A program made the translations under genes and the position numbers. 64,000 nucleotides of DNA. Origin: JADKBO01 sp965230345. GTDB taxonomy: Bacteria > Bacteroidota > Bacteroidia > Chitinophagales > Saprospiraceae. Below the pieces are notes generated by a model that saw only the letters and a program-made list of their open reading frames with translations, was not told where the DNA came from and did not search any database. Position 1 is the first letter of the stretch. Every line of letters begins with the position of its first letter. The stretch is taken from the NCBI GenBank assembly GCA_965230345.1, contig CBDDKR010000001.1, positions 930,001 through 994,000 of the forward strand. Reading direction: 5' to 3'. Below are positions 9,335-17,352 of the stretch, piece by piece.

Positions 9335-9342
9335 TACATTTG
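9335..9342 (+). promoter_or_regulatory. -7 promoter element (TACATTTG)
   Basis: TACATTTG matches TAnnTTTG. It lies 61 bases before the ATG of the Met-rich secreted protein gene, leaving a leader of roughly 50 bases. Confidence 0.6.
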
Positions 9343-9403
9343 CCTTTATTAGGACGTCGAAAAAGTGTGAAATTATTCAACAAAAAACTATAAAATTTAC
9401 TAA

Positions 9404-10111
9404 ATGAGAAAGATTTTATTTTCAATGTTAGCCTTGATTCTTGGAGTTGGAACCATCATGGCACAAAAAGAATTGACACAAGGTTATATAAAAATGGAAA
9501 TGACTGAGGTAAATTCTGATAACGAACAAATGGCTATGCAACTCCAGATGCTTAAAGGTACACAAACAGAAGTCCATTTTAAGGGTGATAAGTATGTGAC
9601 AAGTATGAATATGATGGGAGGTATGATGGTGACACAGACTTTTGTTAATCAAAAGGATAAATCATTTGACATGCTAATGGACATGATGGGACAGAAAATG
9701 TGGATCAATTCCACTATGGATGAAATGAATGCTTCTGAAAATGCTCAAGTTGCTAAGAATGCCAAAGTAACTTACGACAAAAAGGATACTAAAAAGATTT
9801 TAGGTTATAATGCTTATAAAGTCATGATTGAATTCCCTGATCAAAAAGATATGAGCGTAACAGGTTATATTACAGAAGAAATCAAAACTAAGGCTAACCT
9901 TATGCAAGGTATGGAAGCTTTAGAATTGGATGGATATCCATTGGAATTTACCGTAACTAATCCGATGATGTCTATGTCAATGTCAACAATTGAAATTAAA
10001 GAAGATGTTGATGCCTCTAAATTGGAAATGAACACAGAAGGGTATAAGAAGATGACGATGGAAGAGTTTTCGAAGCAGATGGGAGGAATGTCAGGGGGAA
10101 TGGGATTTTAA
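9404..10111 (+). CDS. Met-rich secreted protein, DUF4412-like
   Basis: 235 residues. Residues 1-20 are a signal peptide ending MAQ. The mature part is unusually rich in methionine (about 34 Met in the whole protein), with clusters such as MNMMGGMM and MDMMGQKM and a C-terminal MGGMSGGMGF. The middle (GYNAYKVMIEFPDQ and a DGYPLEF-type strand) resembles DUF4412 proteins, which are probably lipid- or envelope-associated beta-fold proteins. Surface Met clusters can bind Cu(I) or reflect oxidative buffering, but that is speculation. It stands alone between its own promoter and a strong terminator. No function is assigned. Confidence 0.75.
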   Translation: MRKILFSMLALILGVGTIMAQKELTQGYIKMEMTEVNSDNEQMAMQLQMLKGTQTEVHFKGDKYVTSMNMMGGMMVTQTFVNQKDKSFDMLMDMMGQKMWINSTMDEMNASENAQVAKNAKVTYDKKDTKKILGYNAYKVMIEFPDQKDMSVTGYITEEIKTKANLMQGMEALELDGYPLEFTVTNPMMSMSMSTIEIKEDVDASKLEMNTEGYKKMTMEEFSKQMGGMSGGMGF

Positions 10112-10140
10112 TTCCAGACTTATATAAAATGTATAGAAAA

Positions 10141-10167
10141 GGGAATTACTGTTAATTCCCTTTTTTT
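10141..10167. terminator. Bidirectional intrinsic terminator
   Basis: GGGAATTA / TAATTCCC form a perfect 8-bp stem with loop CTGT. A run of seven T follows on the plus strand, and four A precede it, giving U on the minus transcript. It sits between convergent genes ending at 10111 and 10166. Confidence 0.85.
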
Positions 10168-10441
10168 ATTGCCAATCTGAAGCTCCTAAAAATAGCTTCA
10201 TAAACAGGGCTATGAGTAAAGGAACAATAAATCCAGATGCCATAAAATAATAATATGATTTACTAATTTTACTTTTTTCTAATTGATCAGCAATCAATGA
10301 TATTAATAATATGGCAAAAAATAATGGAACAAAAATAAAGGTAATAAGTGTTGCAAGATACTCGTTTGTCAACCATATGGTGGTATAAATAATGGCTTGC
10401 ACAATGCTTAACTCGATCCAAGAAAAATACTTTTTAATCAT
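10166..10441 (-). CDS. Small integral membrane protein, unknown function
   Basis: 91 residues with three hydrophobic segments (about 10-28, 31-52 and 67-88) separated by the charged loop ADQLEKSKISKS. No conserved motif is recognised. The start lies 27 bases from the divergent DUF6794-type gene. The size, the membrane pattern and the use of the shared terminator at 10141-10167 support a real gene. Confidence 0.6.
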   Translation of the reverse strand: MIKKYFSWIELSIVQAIIYTTIWLTNEYLATLITFIFVPLFFAILLISLIADQLEKSKISKSYYYFMASGFIVPLLIALFMKLFLGASDWQ

Positions 10442-10468
10442 TGAACTAATGTAGATAAAATATTCGAT

Positions 10469-10960
10469 ATGAGAAGAATTGAATTGATATGCTGTGGAAT
10501 TGTCTTGTTGTTGGGATTAACTGTAAAAGTGGATGGCCAAGATTTGAAAAAGCTTCAACGTGAGCAAGATTCTATTTATCAGGTCAATATAAAAAAATCA
10601 CGTATCGCTGGAGTTTATATTCCAAAATCATTCGATGATGCTTTTAGCGAAATAGACAAGTTAAGTTCACCAGAGGTTCGCCATAAATTTAGGTTGGCTG
10701 AAGAAGAAGTGGTGGCGAAAAAACTACATTTTGGGCTAGGTAAATGGATGTTGGTAAACTGGAATTTTGAAACTGGGTCTCGATTGTCACATAAAATGAG
10801 ACAATTGGGTATTGTGTATCCTGATGATATGGTTAATTTTATGCTTAGATCATACCACAGATATTTGAATAAAAAAGATCAGAACTATCAAGAAAGAGCT
10901 AAAGAATACATAAAAAAGCGAAAAGAAGAACGCGAAAGGAAACTTAATAAAGTAAAATAG
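10469..10960 (+). CDS. Secreted DUF6794-like protein
   Basis: 163 residues with a signal peptide (1-23, ending VDGQ). The central part, with YIPKSFDDAFSEIDKL, LGKWMLVNWNFETGSRLS and GIVYPDDMVNFMLRSYHRYL, fits the DUF6794 domain found in many Bacteroidota. The tail (140-163) is strongly basic (KKRKEERERKLNK). Function is unknown. It ends 5 bases before recF on the same strand, so the two are probably co-transcribed, although a role in DNA repair does not follow. Confidence 0.7.
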   Translation: MRRIELICCGIVLLLGLTVKVDGQDLKKLQREQDSIYQVNIKKSRIAGVYIPKSFDDAFSEIDKLSSPEVRHKFRLAEEEVVAKKLHFGLGKWMLVNWNFETGSRLSHKMRQLGIVYPDDMVNFMLRSYHRYLNKKDQNYQERAKEYIKKRKEERERKLNKVK

Positions 10961-10965
10961 TCCCT

Positions 10966-12072
10966 TTGATTACAAGGATAAGTCTAACAAATTTTAAGAA
11001 TTATGCATCCATTGAATTGGAAATACAACATGAGGTTGTAGCCTTCCTAGGTAACAATGGGATGGGAAAGACGAACTTATTGGATGCCTTGTATTACTCT
11101 TGTTTGGGTAAGAGCTATTTTTCATCAAGAGATCGAATCGTTCTTAAAAAAGGAGAGGATTTTTTTCGAATAAAAACTTCTTTTCTAAACGATGAAAAGT
11201 TGAATGATGTACTTATTAAGGTAGTTCCTGGTAAACTTAAGGAAATTGGTGTTGATGGAGTCCCCTATACGAAACAAAGTGATCATGTAGGAAGATTCCC
11301 AACAGTTATCATTGCTCCATTAGATGTCCAATTGTTGTTAGAAGGAAGTGAGCCTAGACGATTGTTTATGAATAACTCAATTGTACAATATTCTAAGAAG
11401 TATCTTGATGCCTTAATTATGTATAATAGGCTTTTAAAGCAGCGCAATGCGTTGTTGAAAAAGTATGTTGAGCAAAAAGTATTGGATAAAGGACTATTAA
11501 ATGTGTTGTCTAATCAAATGGTTCCATTCGCAAATTTGATTTTCGAGCATAGGGCTTCTTTTGTCGAACGAATTAGCCCTATATTTAATGCATATTATCA
11601 CCAAATTTCAGGAGGTAATGAAGATTGTTCACTACATTATAAGAGTGGGTTAACTGAAGATAATTTCTTGAATCTATTGGAACAAAACCTGGAGAAAGAT
11701 AAAGTCTTAGGACGAACTACTTCTGGTGTACATAAAGATGATTTGGTATTCAAGATGAATGATGAAAAGCTAAAAATATATGCTTCTCAAGGACAGCTCA
11801 AAACATATGTATTGGCATTAAAACTAGCTCAGTATTCAGTATTAAAAAGCAACAGTCCATTTAAACCTTTACTTTTGTTAGACGATTTGTTTGATAAATT
11901 GGATAAGAACCGAGTTGGTCATTTGTTAGAGTTGATTACGAATGAAGAATTTGGGCAGGTTTTTATAACAGATACCAACTTAAAAAGGATTCCAGATATT
12001 TTAAATGAAAAAGGAATACCGCTGGAAGTGTTCCATATTGAGAACGGTGATATAATAACGGGTCATGCGTAA
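10966..12072 (+). CDS. recF: DNA replication/repair protein RecF
   Basis: 368-residue SMC-like ATPase that loads RecA at single-strand gaps with RecO and RecR. Walker A is GNNGMGKTN at 29-37, the ABC signature region is SQGQLKTYVLALKLAQ, and Walker B is LLLLDDLFDKLD. The N-terminus (ITRISLTNFKNY) is typical. No ATG is available in the right place; the start is TTG at 10966, which matches the family N-terminus. It overlaps the DUF721 gene by 8 bases. Confidence 0.95.
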   Translation: MITRISLTNFKNYASIELEIQHEVVAFLGNNGMGKTNLLDALYYSCLGKSYFSSRDRIVLKKGEDFFRIKTSFLNDEKLNDVLIKVVPGKLKEIGVDGVPYTKQSDHVGRFPTVIIAPLDVQLLLEGSEPRRLFMNNSIVQYSKKYLDALIMYNRLLKQRNALLKKYVEQKVLDKGLLNVLSNQMVPFANLIFEHRASFVERISPIFNAYYHQISGGNEDCSLHYKSGLTEDNFLNLLEQNLEKDKVLGRTTSGVHKDDLVFKMNDEKLKIYASQGQLKTYVLALKLAQYSVLKSNSPFKPLLLLDDLFDKLDKNRVGHLLELITNEEFGQVFITDTNLKRIPDILNEKGIPLEVFHIENGDIITGHA

Positions 12073-12355
12073 GAATGATAGACCAATTCATGAAGTACTA
12101 AAGCAGTTTGTAAATCGATCTGAAAAGATTAATCAGGGTATTGCAACGGTAAGAATAGAAGAGTTGTTTCGACAAGAAATGGGACCTGTGGTGAGTAGGT
12201 ATACTGAATCCGTAAAACTCAGAAAAGATACTCTTTTGATAAAGGTATCGTCTGCTCCTTTAAGAATGGAACTTATGCACTCGAGAATGAAATTAATGGA
12301 AAGTCTTAATGCTAAATTAGGACAAAGCATCATACAAAAAATAGTAGTAAGATGA
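12065..12355 (+). CDS. DUF721 (DciA-like) protein
   Basis: 96 residues with the DUF721 pattern: a helix-rich start (PIHEVLKQFV), then EELFRQEMGPVVSRYT and the KH-like LRKDTLLIKVSSAPLRMEL block. DUF721 includes DciA, which loads replicative helicase DnaB in bacteria lacking DnaC, so a replication role is a reasonable inference. It overlaps recF by 8 bases and the MmcQ gene by 4 (ATGA), indicating translational coupling. Confidence 0.82.
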   Translation: MRKNDRPIHEVLKQFVNRSEKINQGIATVRIEELFRQEMGPVVSRYTESVKLRKDTLLIKVSSAPLRMELMHSRMKLMESLNAKLGQSIIQKIVVR

Positions 12356-12711
12356 ATTTTGAAATGGTTAGGGATTACTTAATCAAGAAGCCATACACTA
12401 CGGAAGATTTTCCTTTTGATGAGACAACACTGGTGTTTCGAGTTGGCAATAAGATTTATGCCCTTATGGGATTAAATGATGAACCTCCACGGATCAATTT
12501 AAAGTGTAATCCTCAACGAGCATTGGAATTAAGAGAATCATATAATTGTGTGATTCCAGGCTACCATATGAATAAAAAACACTGGAATACAGTTGTAATG
12601 GATGAAGATTTAAGCTGGGAATTGTTAAGAGAATTAATGGATCATTCCTATGATCTAATTTTTAAATCTCTACCGAAAAAAACAAAATTAGCACTTGAAG
12701 AAAACTTATGA
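12352..12711 (+). CDS. MmcQ/YjbR family protein
   Basis: 119 residues of the MmcQ/YjbR fold (double-wing DNA-binding-like). Visible signatures are the early KKPYTTEDFPFD, VFRVGNKIYALMGL, PRINLKCNPQRALELRE, PGYHMNKKHWNTV and the final helix WELLRELMDHSYDLI. Binding of DNA is assumed from the structural fold only; most members are uncharacterised. It is coupled to the DUF721 gene by an ATGA overlap and to the following oxidoreductase gene by a 17-base overlap. Confidence 0.85.
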   Translation: MNFEMVRDYLIKKPYTTEDFPFDETTLVFRVGNKIYALMGLNDEPPRINLKCNPQRALELRESYNCVIPGYHMNKKHWNTVVMDEDLSWELLRELMDHSYDLIFKSLPKKTKLALEENL

Positions 12712-13741
12712 TTATATTATTGTAGGGCAGGGGATTGCAGGAACCAGTATTGCATACTACCTCACTCAGTTGGGCAAAACTATTTTGGTCGTAGATCCTG
12801 AATTTACAAATGCAACTCAAGTTGCCGCAGGAAACATTAATCCGATTACAGGAAGATCTTATACTAAGTCTTGGTTGATTGATGAATTGCTGGAAGAAGC
12901 ATTGAAATTTTATGGTAATTTGAGCTCTTTATTAAAGCTTCAATGTATAAAAAATCAAGAAATATATAGACCTCTAAGAAGTGCAAAAGAAGAGAATAAG
13001 TGGATGTCACGAGTGGTGGACCCATTTTATGAAGGATATGTAGATTGTCATCAACATCAAGAGGAAATAAATGGATTAATTGCTAAACCATTGTCATATG
13101 GAAAGATAAATAACGCATACCAAGTACAAACCGACAATGTAATACAAGGTTATAGAAACTATTTAAAACAGCAAGGCGTCTTTCTTTCCGAATCCTTTTC
13201 TTTTTCAGATTTTAAACATGATGAAAATAAAGTTGAGTACAAGGATATTAAGGCAAAGAGGATTGTTTTTTGCGAAGGATATGGAATTAAAGAAAATCCT
13301 TTTTTCAACACACTACCAATTTCACCTACAAAGGGTGAAGCCTTATTTATTCATTTTGATGAAGAGCTAAATTGTTCTATTCGAGATAAAACTTTTGTTA
13401 CTCCTCAAGGAGATTCTTACTGGGTTGGTTCAAATTATGAATGGGATGTAACAGATGATACACCATCACAAATCGGAAGATCTAAGCTTTTGGATCAGCT
13501 CAATGAATTTTTTATAGCCGATTATACTATTGTAGATCATATTGCTGGTATTAGACCATGTACGCGCGATAGAAAACCTGTAATTGGAAAACACGAATCT
13601 TTCGATAATCTTTTTGTATTTAATGGCTTAGGAACCAAGGGGACATCACTAGCTCCTTATTTTGCAAAACACTTTTGTGCCCATTTAGAACAACAGAAAG
13701 AACTACTTGGAGAAATTGACATACGTCGATTTTATCAATGA
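12695..13741 (+). CDS. FAD-dependent oxidoreductase (DAO family)
   Basis: 348 residues. An N-terminal dinucleotide-binding site (DYIIVGQGIAGTSIAYYL, GxGxxG) and the C-terminal GIRPCTRDRKPVIGKH ... FNGLGTKGTSLAP block are typical of D-amino-acid-oxidase-like flavoproteins. The substrate is unknown. The start is TTG at 12695, since no in-frame ATG precedes the FAD motif; it lies inside the MmcQ gene. The final codon is CAA and the stop is TGA at 13739-13741, whose last two bases belong to the inserted repeat element at 13740-13902. Without the element the frame would have ended at TAA at the same place. Confidence 0.87.
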   Translation: MKKTYDYIIVGQGIAGTSIAYYLTQLGKTILVVDPEFTNATQVAAGNINPITGRSYTKSWLIDELLEEALKFYGNLSSLLKLQCIKNQEIYRPLRSAKEENKWMSRVVDPFYEGYVDCHQHQEEINGLIAKPLSYGKINNAYQVQTDNVIQGYRNYLKQQGVFLSESFSFSDFKHDENKVEYKDIKAKRIVFCEGYGIKENPFFNTLPISPTKGEALFIHFDEELNCSIRDKTFVTPQGDSYWVGSNYEWDVTDDTPSQIGRSKLLDQLNEFFIADYTIVDHIAGIRPCTRDRKPVIGKHESFDNLFVFNGLGTKGTSLAPYFAKHFCAHLEQQKELLGEIDIRRFYQ

Positions 13742-13902
13742 CGTGATTTAAAAGCTGTGTTCAATAGCGGAATTAACTGCTTGGAAGAAAGATCAATCCG
13801 AAAATTCTTTTGTATAGCCAAATCTATGGAAATTAATTTTTGGGCAGAACTTGGGTTTCAATGAGTTGATTCTAGTATTAGGATTTAGTTTTAAATAACT
13901 TC
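13740..13902 (-). repeat. MITE-like dispersed repeat, copy A
   Basis: A 163-bp copy of the family also found at 36753 and 58726, here inverted. Its ends are GACGTGATTTAAAA and TTTTAAATAACTTC, an imperfect terminal inverted repeat. It is flanked by AAT on both sides (13737-13739 and 13903-13905), consistent with a 3-bp target duplication. The reverse complement aligns along its whole length with the other two copies. It contains no open frame of note. It begins inside the stop codon of the upstream oxidoreductase gene. Confidence 0.85.
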
Positions 13903-13981
13903 AATAACAAAACTACTTAGATAATAATTGGACAAAACCCCAATTAATTATTTAATGATTTTACTAGATCAAAGGATTTTG

Positions 13982-13989
13982 TACTTTTG
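13982..13989 (+). promoter_or_regulatory. -7 promoter element (TACTTTTG)
   Basis: TACTTTTG matches TAnnTTTG and lies only 5 bases before the GTG start of the SH3b protein. If it is used, transcription would begin about at that start codon, giving a leaderless or near-leaderless message, or else the internal ATG at 14043 is used. Confidence 0.5.
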
Positions 13990-13994
13990 CAATC

Positions 13995-14486
13995 GTGAAT
14001 ACAAAAAGACATAATACTAGAGATAAAAAGTCTTATCGATGGATGATTGTTCTGGCAGTCAATGTACTTCTAGTATTGTTAATTGTTTCTTTTATTACGG
14101 TTAAGCCCCCTCAATATGTTTTAAATGATCTTTATCAATTTGCATTAGGCGAAAAGGATAAAATTTCAAAGAATGATAGTCAATGGGAGGTTTATCTTAA
14201 TCAGAAGGATGCAAAAATTGATTCCCTTTCTAGAGTTATTGATCATTATAGAGCAAATCAGCTTCCAGAAAAAGCCAAAGTTAAAACGACAAGTACAGGT
14301 CTAAATTTGAGATCACTTCCTAGTACAGATAGTGATGTTATTTCAAAAATCCCTGATGGTGCTGAAGTTCAATTGTTTTATAAGGATGATGAAGTCATCA
14401 ATATTGGAGGACAATCTGGAAGTTGGGTCAAAATTGCCTATGAAGGCAAAAAAGGATTTGTATTCTCAACCTATCTGATATACTAG
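13995..14486 (+). CDS. Membrane-anchored SH3b-domain protein
   Basis: 163 residues. A basic N-terminus (KRHNTRDKKSYR) precedes one transmembrane segment (about 17-37), then a short charged linker and a C-terminal bacterial SH3 domain (about 95-163) with LNLRSLPSTDSDVI, WVKIAYEGKKGFV and the final STYL. SH3b domains usually bind cell-wall peptides or sit in envelope proteins, so an envelope role facing the periplasm is inferred. The chosen start is GTG at 13995 because it keeps the positive cytoplasmic flank; the alternative is ATG at 14043. The 177 bases to the next gene hold only a weak hairpin near 14545-14567. Confidence 0.8.
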   Translation: MNTKRHNTRDKKSYRWMIVLAVNVLLVLLIVSFITVKPPQYVLNDLYQFALGEKDKISKNDSQWEVYLNQKDAKIDSLSRVIDHYRANQLPEKAKVKTTSTGLNLRSLPSTDSDVISKIPDGAEVQLFYKDDEVINIGGQSGSWVKIAYEGKKGFVFSTYLIY

Positions 14487-14663
14487 AATTAGTTTGTTTT
14501 TATGTTGCTATAATGCATCATCGTAAGGGATTACGTAATGTTGAATTAAGATAAGAACATTCTTAATGAGGCAATGTTTCTAATATGAGATTGAATTGGC
14601 GAAGTAATCGCATAAGCAATATGCTACTGTGAAAAGTTTCATTATGCTCAAACGGATTAAAAA

Positions 14664-15485
14664 CTACATTTTATGTATAGTAGAATAATTATTGGAGTAT
14701 TGAAGTAACCTTTCTACTTCTGTCATGTCATTAATTTGCTTTTGAAATTGTTTTGGTGAAATACCCGCAAACTCCTTAAATTCTCTTGAAAAATGAGCCT
14801 GATCGTAATATCCCAAATTCCAACCGACTTGTGTCAACGTTTTTGTATTCCCACGGGCTAGACTATTAACAGCAGCATCAAAGCGAGACTTCCTCAAATA
14901 GGTACCCATCGATACTCCTACGGTCTCTAAGAATCGTTGTTCAATCCTTCGTCTAGTTAATCCAATTTTTGAAAAGAAAGAGATATCAATACCTTGATGT
15001 GATTGATTTGCTATTGTCTGAGAAAGAGAAACAGACATTAGATCAATTTTGTAGTTCTTTATTTTGTTATAAATATAGTCTTCAAGTAATAGTATAATTT
15101 CTTGAGTATTTCCTGCTTCAACCAATTGTTCATGAAGGGGTGAGTTAGCATCTAAGTCAGACCAATTAAGACTTTGATCTATCAGTTTATTTGCAGGTAT
15201 AAGAAACAATGCATTACCAGCACTTGGCTTTAAACTTATGCCAACAGCCCGATATGGCCTGTGATGACAAATCGTTAACCTTTTAGAAAGTTGACCTAAA
15301 TATTTTCCTTCTTTGGATGAACTATCTTCTAAATTAAAAAAGAGCTCAAACCAAGCATAAGGAAGTATAGTATGCGTAAATGGTATATCATTTTCTTGTA
15401 TGTCAATCATCCAGAAATGATCTACAAAAGGCGATAGCTTTGTTGATGGATTTATTTTTCTATACAACATTTCGTTTTTATACAA
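14664..15485 (-). CDS. AraC family transcriptional regulator
   Basis: 273 residues. The N-terminal half (KLSPFVDHFWMIDIQEN, PYAWFELFFNLED) matches the DUF6597-type sensory domain. The C-terminal two-helix-turn-helix AraC domain (about 160-260) shows GISFFSKIGLTRRRIEQRFLE-like residues for the first HTH and QVGWNLGYYDQAHFSREFKEFAGISPKQF for the second. It binds DNA as an activator or repressor. It is divergently oriented from the methyltransferase gene 57 bases away and may regulate it. A Met at codon 6 is an alternative start. Confidence 0.9.
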   Translation of the reverse strand: MYKNEMLYRKINPSTKLSPFVDHFWMIDIQENDIPFTHTILPYAWFELFFNLEDSSSKEGKYLGQLSKRLTICHHRPYRAVGISLKPSAGNALFLIPANKLIDQSLNWSDLDANSPLHEQLVEAGNTQEIILLLEDYIYNKIKNYKIDLMSVSLSQTIANQSHQGIDISFFSKIGLTRRRIEQRFLETVGVSMGTYLRKSRFDAAVNSLARGNTKTLTQVGWNLGYYDQAHFSREFKEFAGISPKQFQKQINDMTEVERLLQYSNNYSTIHKM

Positions 15486-15542
15486 TTTTGTTTCAAATCA
15501 ATCCAATATTTTTACTCCTAGAATATTAAATACATAACCTAA

Positions 15543-16337
15543 ATGGAAAATTACTTAGAAATAAACAAAAATTCGTGGAATAATCGTTTGGAGTCACATA
15601 TAAACTCTGAATTCTACGATATGCCTGCGTTTTTGAAAGGTAAATCATCCTTGAATGATATCGAGTTGAATTTGTTGGGTGATATTAATGGAAAAAAGAT
15701 TCTTCATTTACAATGTCATTTCGGTCAAGATACCATTTCATTAGATCGAATGGGGGCTACAGCTGTGGGGATAGATCTTTCAGATGAATCCATTAAAAAA
15801 GCAAAAGAAATTGCTGTTGAAACCGAATCTTCTGCCCAGTTTATATGTTCAGACGTTTATAATTTACCAAATAAATTAGACGAGAAGTTTGACATCGTTT
15901 TTGCCAGTTATGGAACCATTCCTTGGTTGCCAGATTTGAATAAATGGGGTAGTGTGATTCAACACTTTCTAAAACCTAGGGGGCAATTTGTTTTCGTAGA
16001 ATTTCATCCTGTAGTATGGATGTTTGATGATGATTTGAAAAAAGTAGCTTATCATTACAACAATGTTGAACCCATTATCGAAGAAGAAACGGGAACCTAT
16101 GCTGATAAAAATGCTAACATAAAATCACAGTATGTTTGTTGGAATCATGGAATTGGTGAAGTGACCAATAGTTTGATAAGAAACAACTTAGCAATAAATC
16201 AGCTTAACGAGTATTGTTATTCGCCGTATGATTTTTTACCTGGAAGCCAAGAATTTGAACCTGGGAAATTTAGAGTAGAACAATTTGGTAATAAATTTCC
16301 ATTGGTATATGCTATTCTTGCAACCAAGAAGGAATGA
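15543..16337 (+). CDS. Class I SAM-dependent methyltransferase
   Basis: 264 residues, cytoplasmic. Motif I is KILHLQCHFGQDTISLDRMG, with the acidic end of the second strand at VGIDLSDESIKKA. A motif like FICSDVYNLP and a later FDIVFASYGTIPWLPDL follow. It belongs to the Methyltransf_11/25 group and the substrate is unknown. The divergent AraC gene suggests inducible expression. The 72 bases after it, between convergent genes, show no clear terminator. Confidence 0.88.
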   Translation: MENYLEINKNSWNNRLESHINSEFYDMPAFLKGKSSLNDIELNLLGDINGKKILHLQCHFGQDTISLDRMGATAVGIDLSDESIKKAKEIAVETESSAQFICSDVYNLPNKLDEKFDIVFASYGTIPWLPDLNKWGSVIQHFLKPRGQFVFVEFHPVVWMFDDDLKKVAYHYNNVEPIIEEETGTYADKNANIKSQYVCWNHGIGEVTNSLIRNNLAINQLNEYCYSPYDFLPGSQEFEPGKFRVEQFGNKFPLVYAILATKKE

Positions 16338-16409
16338 GAACATTGAAAACAGATAAACATTCTTGAATTTCGAAAAAAGTTTATGATAGGACTTCTAAAC
16401 TCCTTTTAT

Positions 16410-17123
16410 TTAATTGAAACTTAATTCAAGATCACTTAAAACGATACCAATGATTAAGGTTAAAATGAGAATGGATAATATTATGACAAAATGAATGATC
16501 ATATTGCGTAATGAAATTAACTTTCCTGTTTTATTGGAAAAGACGTTTGAACTATAGATGGATAATAAACATACCAATCCAATAAGAAAGCTGAATCCAA
16601 TGATTTCATCGTCAAGATTTAGTATTTGAATCATCTCAAAAAGAAGAATCAATACAATGGTTAAAACGGAGAATAAATATGTATTTGCAATAAGTGTCTC
16701 AAGAAAACTAAATCCGCGCTTGTAGTATTGGATGTAGGATGAAACTGTAAACACCATTAAGAATAAAAAGATGAAGAATATTTTGGGGTCATTTGTGAAT
16801 GCTAGGCCAAAGATCAAATTTTTATTATACGTTACGTGCAGTCCTATGATTAAGGAAGCATATATTAGTAATTTGAAGGGAGATGTATAATATCTACGAT
16901 TGCCTTCCCAATAATTATTGATCACCTTTTTTGGTGACTTTAAAATGAGGAGCATAGTTCCCAGTCCAGCTTTTTCTAACGAAAATGTATCGTTAAGAAA
17001 ATCCTGAATGATCTCAATCAAACCTAACTTTTTTCCAGATACTTTTTGGCCGCAATTATGACAATAATTTCCAAATAAATCGATATCACAGATATCACAA
17101 AACTTTTGTTGACCTTTAACCAT
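16410..17123 (-). CDS. DUF3667 membrane protein
   Basis: 237 residues. It starts with a zinc-ribbon-like CxxC ... CxxC (CDICDIDLFGNYCHNCGQ), followed by LNDTFSLEKAGLGTMLLILKSP and NYWEGNRRYYTSPFKLLIYAS, the diagnostic core of DUF3667, and then about five transmembrane helices. Function is unknown. It stands alone; the 229 bases upstream contain AT-rich sequence with no clear promoter motif. Confidence 0.82.
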   Translation of the reverse strand: MVKGQQKFCDICDIDLFGNYCHNCGQKVSGKKLGLIEIIQDFLNDTFSLEKAGLGTMLLILKSPKKVINNYWEGNRRYYTSPFKLLIYASLIIGLHVTYNKNLIFGLAFTNDPKIFFIFLFLMVFTVSSYIQYYKRGFSFLETLIANTYLFSVLTIVLILLFEMIQILNLDDEIIGFSFLIGLVCLLSIYSSNVFSNKTGKLISLRNMIIHFVIILSILILTLIIGIVLSDLELSFN

Positions 17124-17352
17124 ATCAATACCTAAGGCGTTTTCCTAATTCTTGCACGTTTTAAATTTCTGATTTTTTGAATGGATTAACCCTATTTACG
17201 TACGATTAAACAAAGGTTTTATTCCAAACAACTCTCACAAGCGTAAATGAATATCTAGCGATCAGGAGAGTTATAGATCCTATTCTTTGAACATATTCTT
17301 CGTCCTACCAATATTATATGAGAACACTAATCCAATGGATTGAATTAAGTTC

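Noticed and set aside
14545..14567. ATTAAGA / TCTTAAT hairpin between convergent genes
   Set aside because: AT-only 7-bp stem without a T run; too weak to call a terminator.
17310..17352. Nested inverted segments after the isomerase gene
   Set aside because: Short interrupted stems and no U run on the minus strand; not convincing as a terminator.
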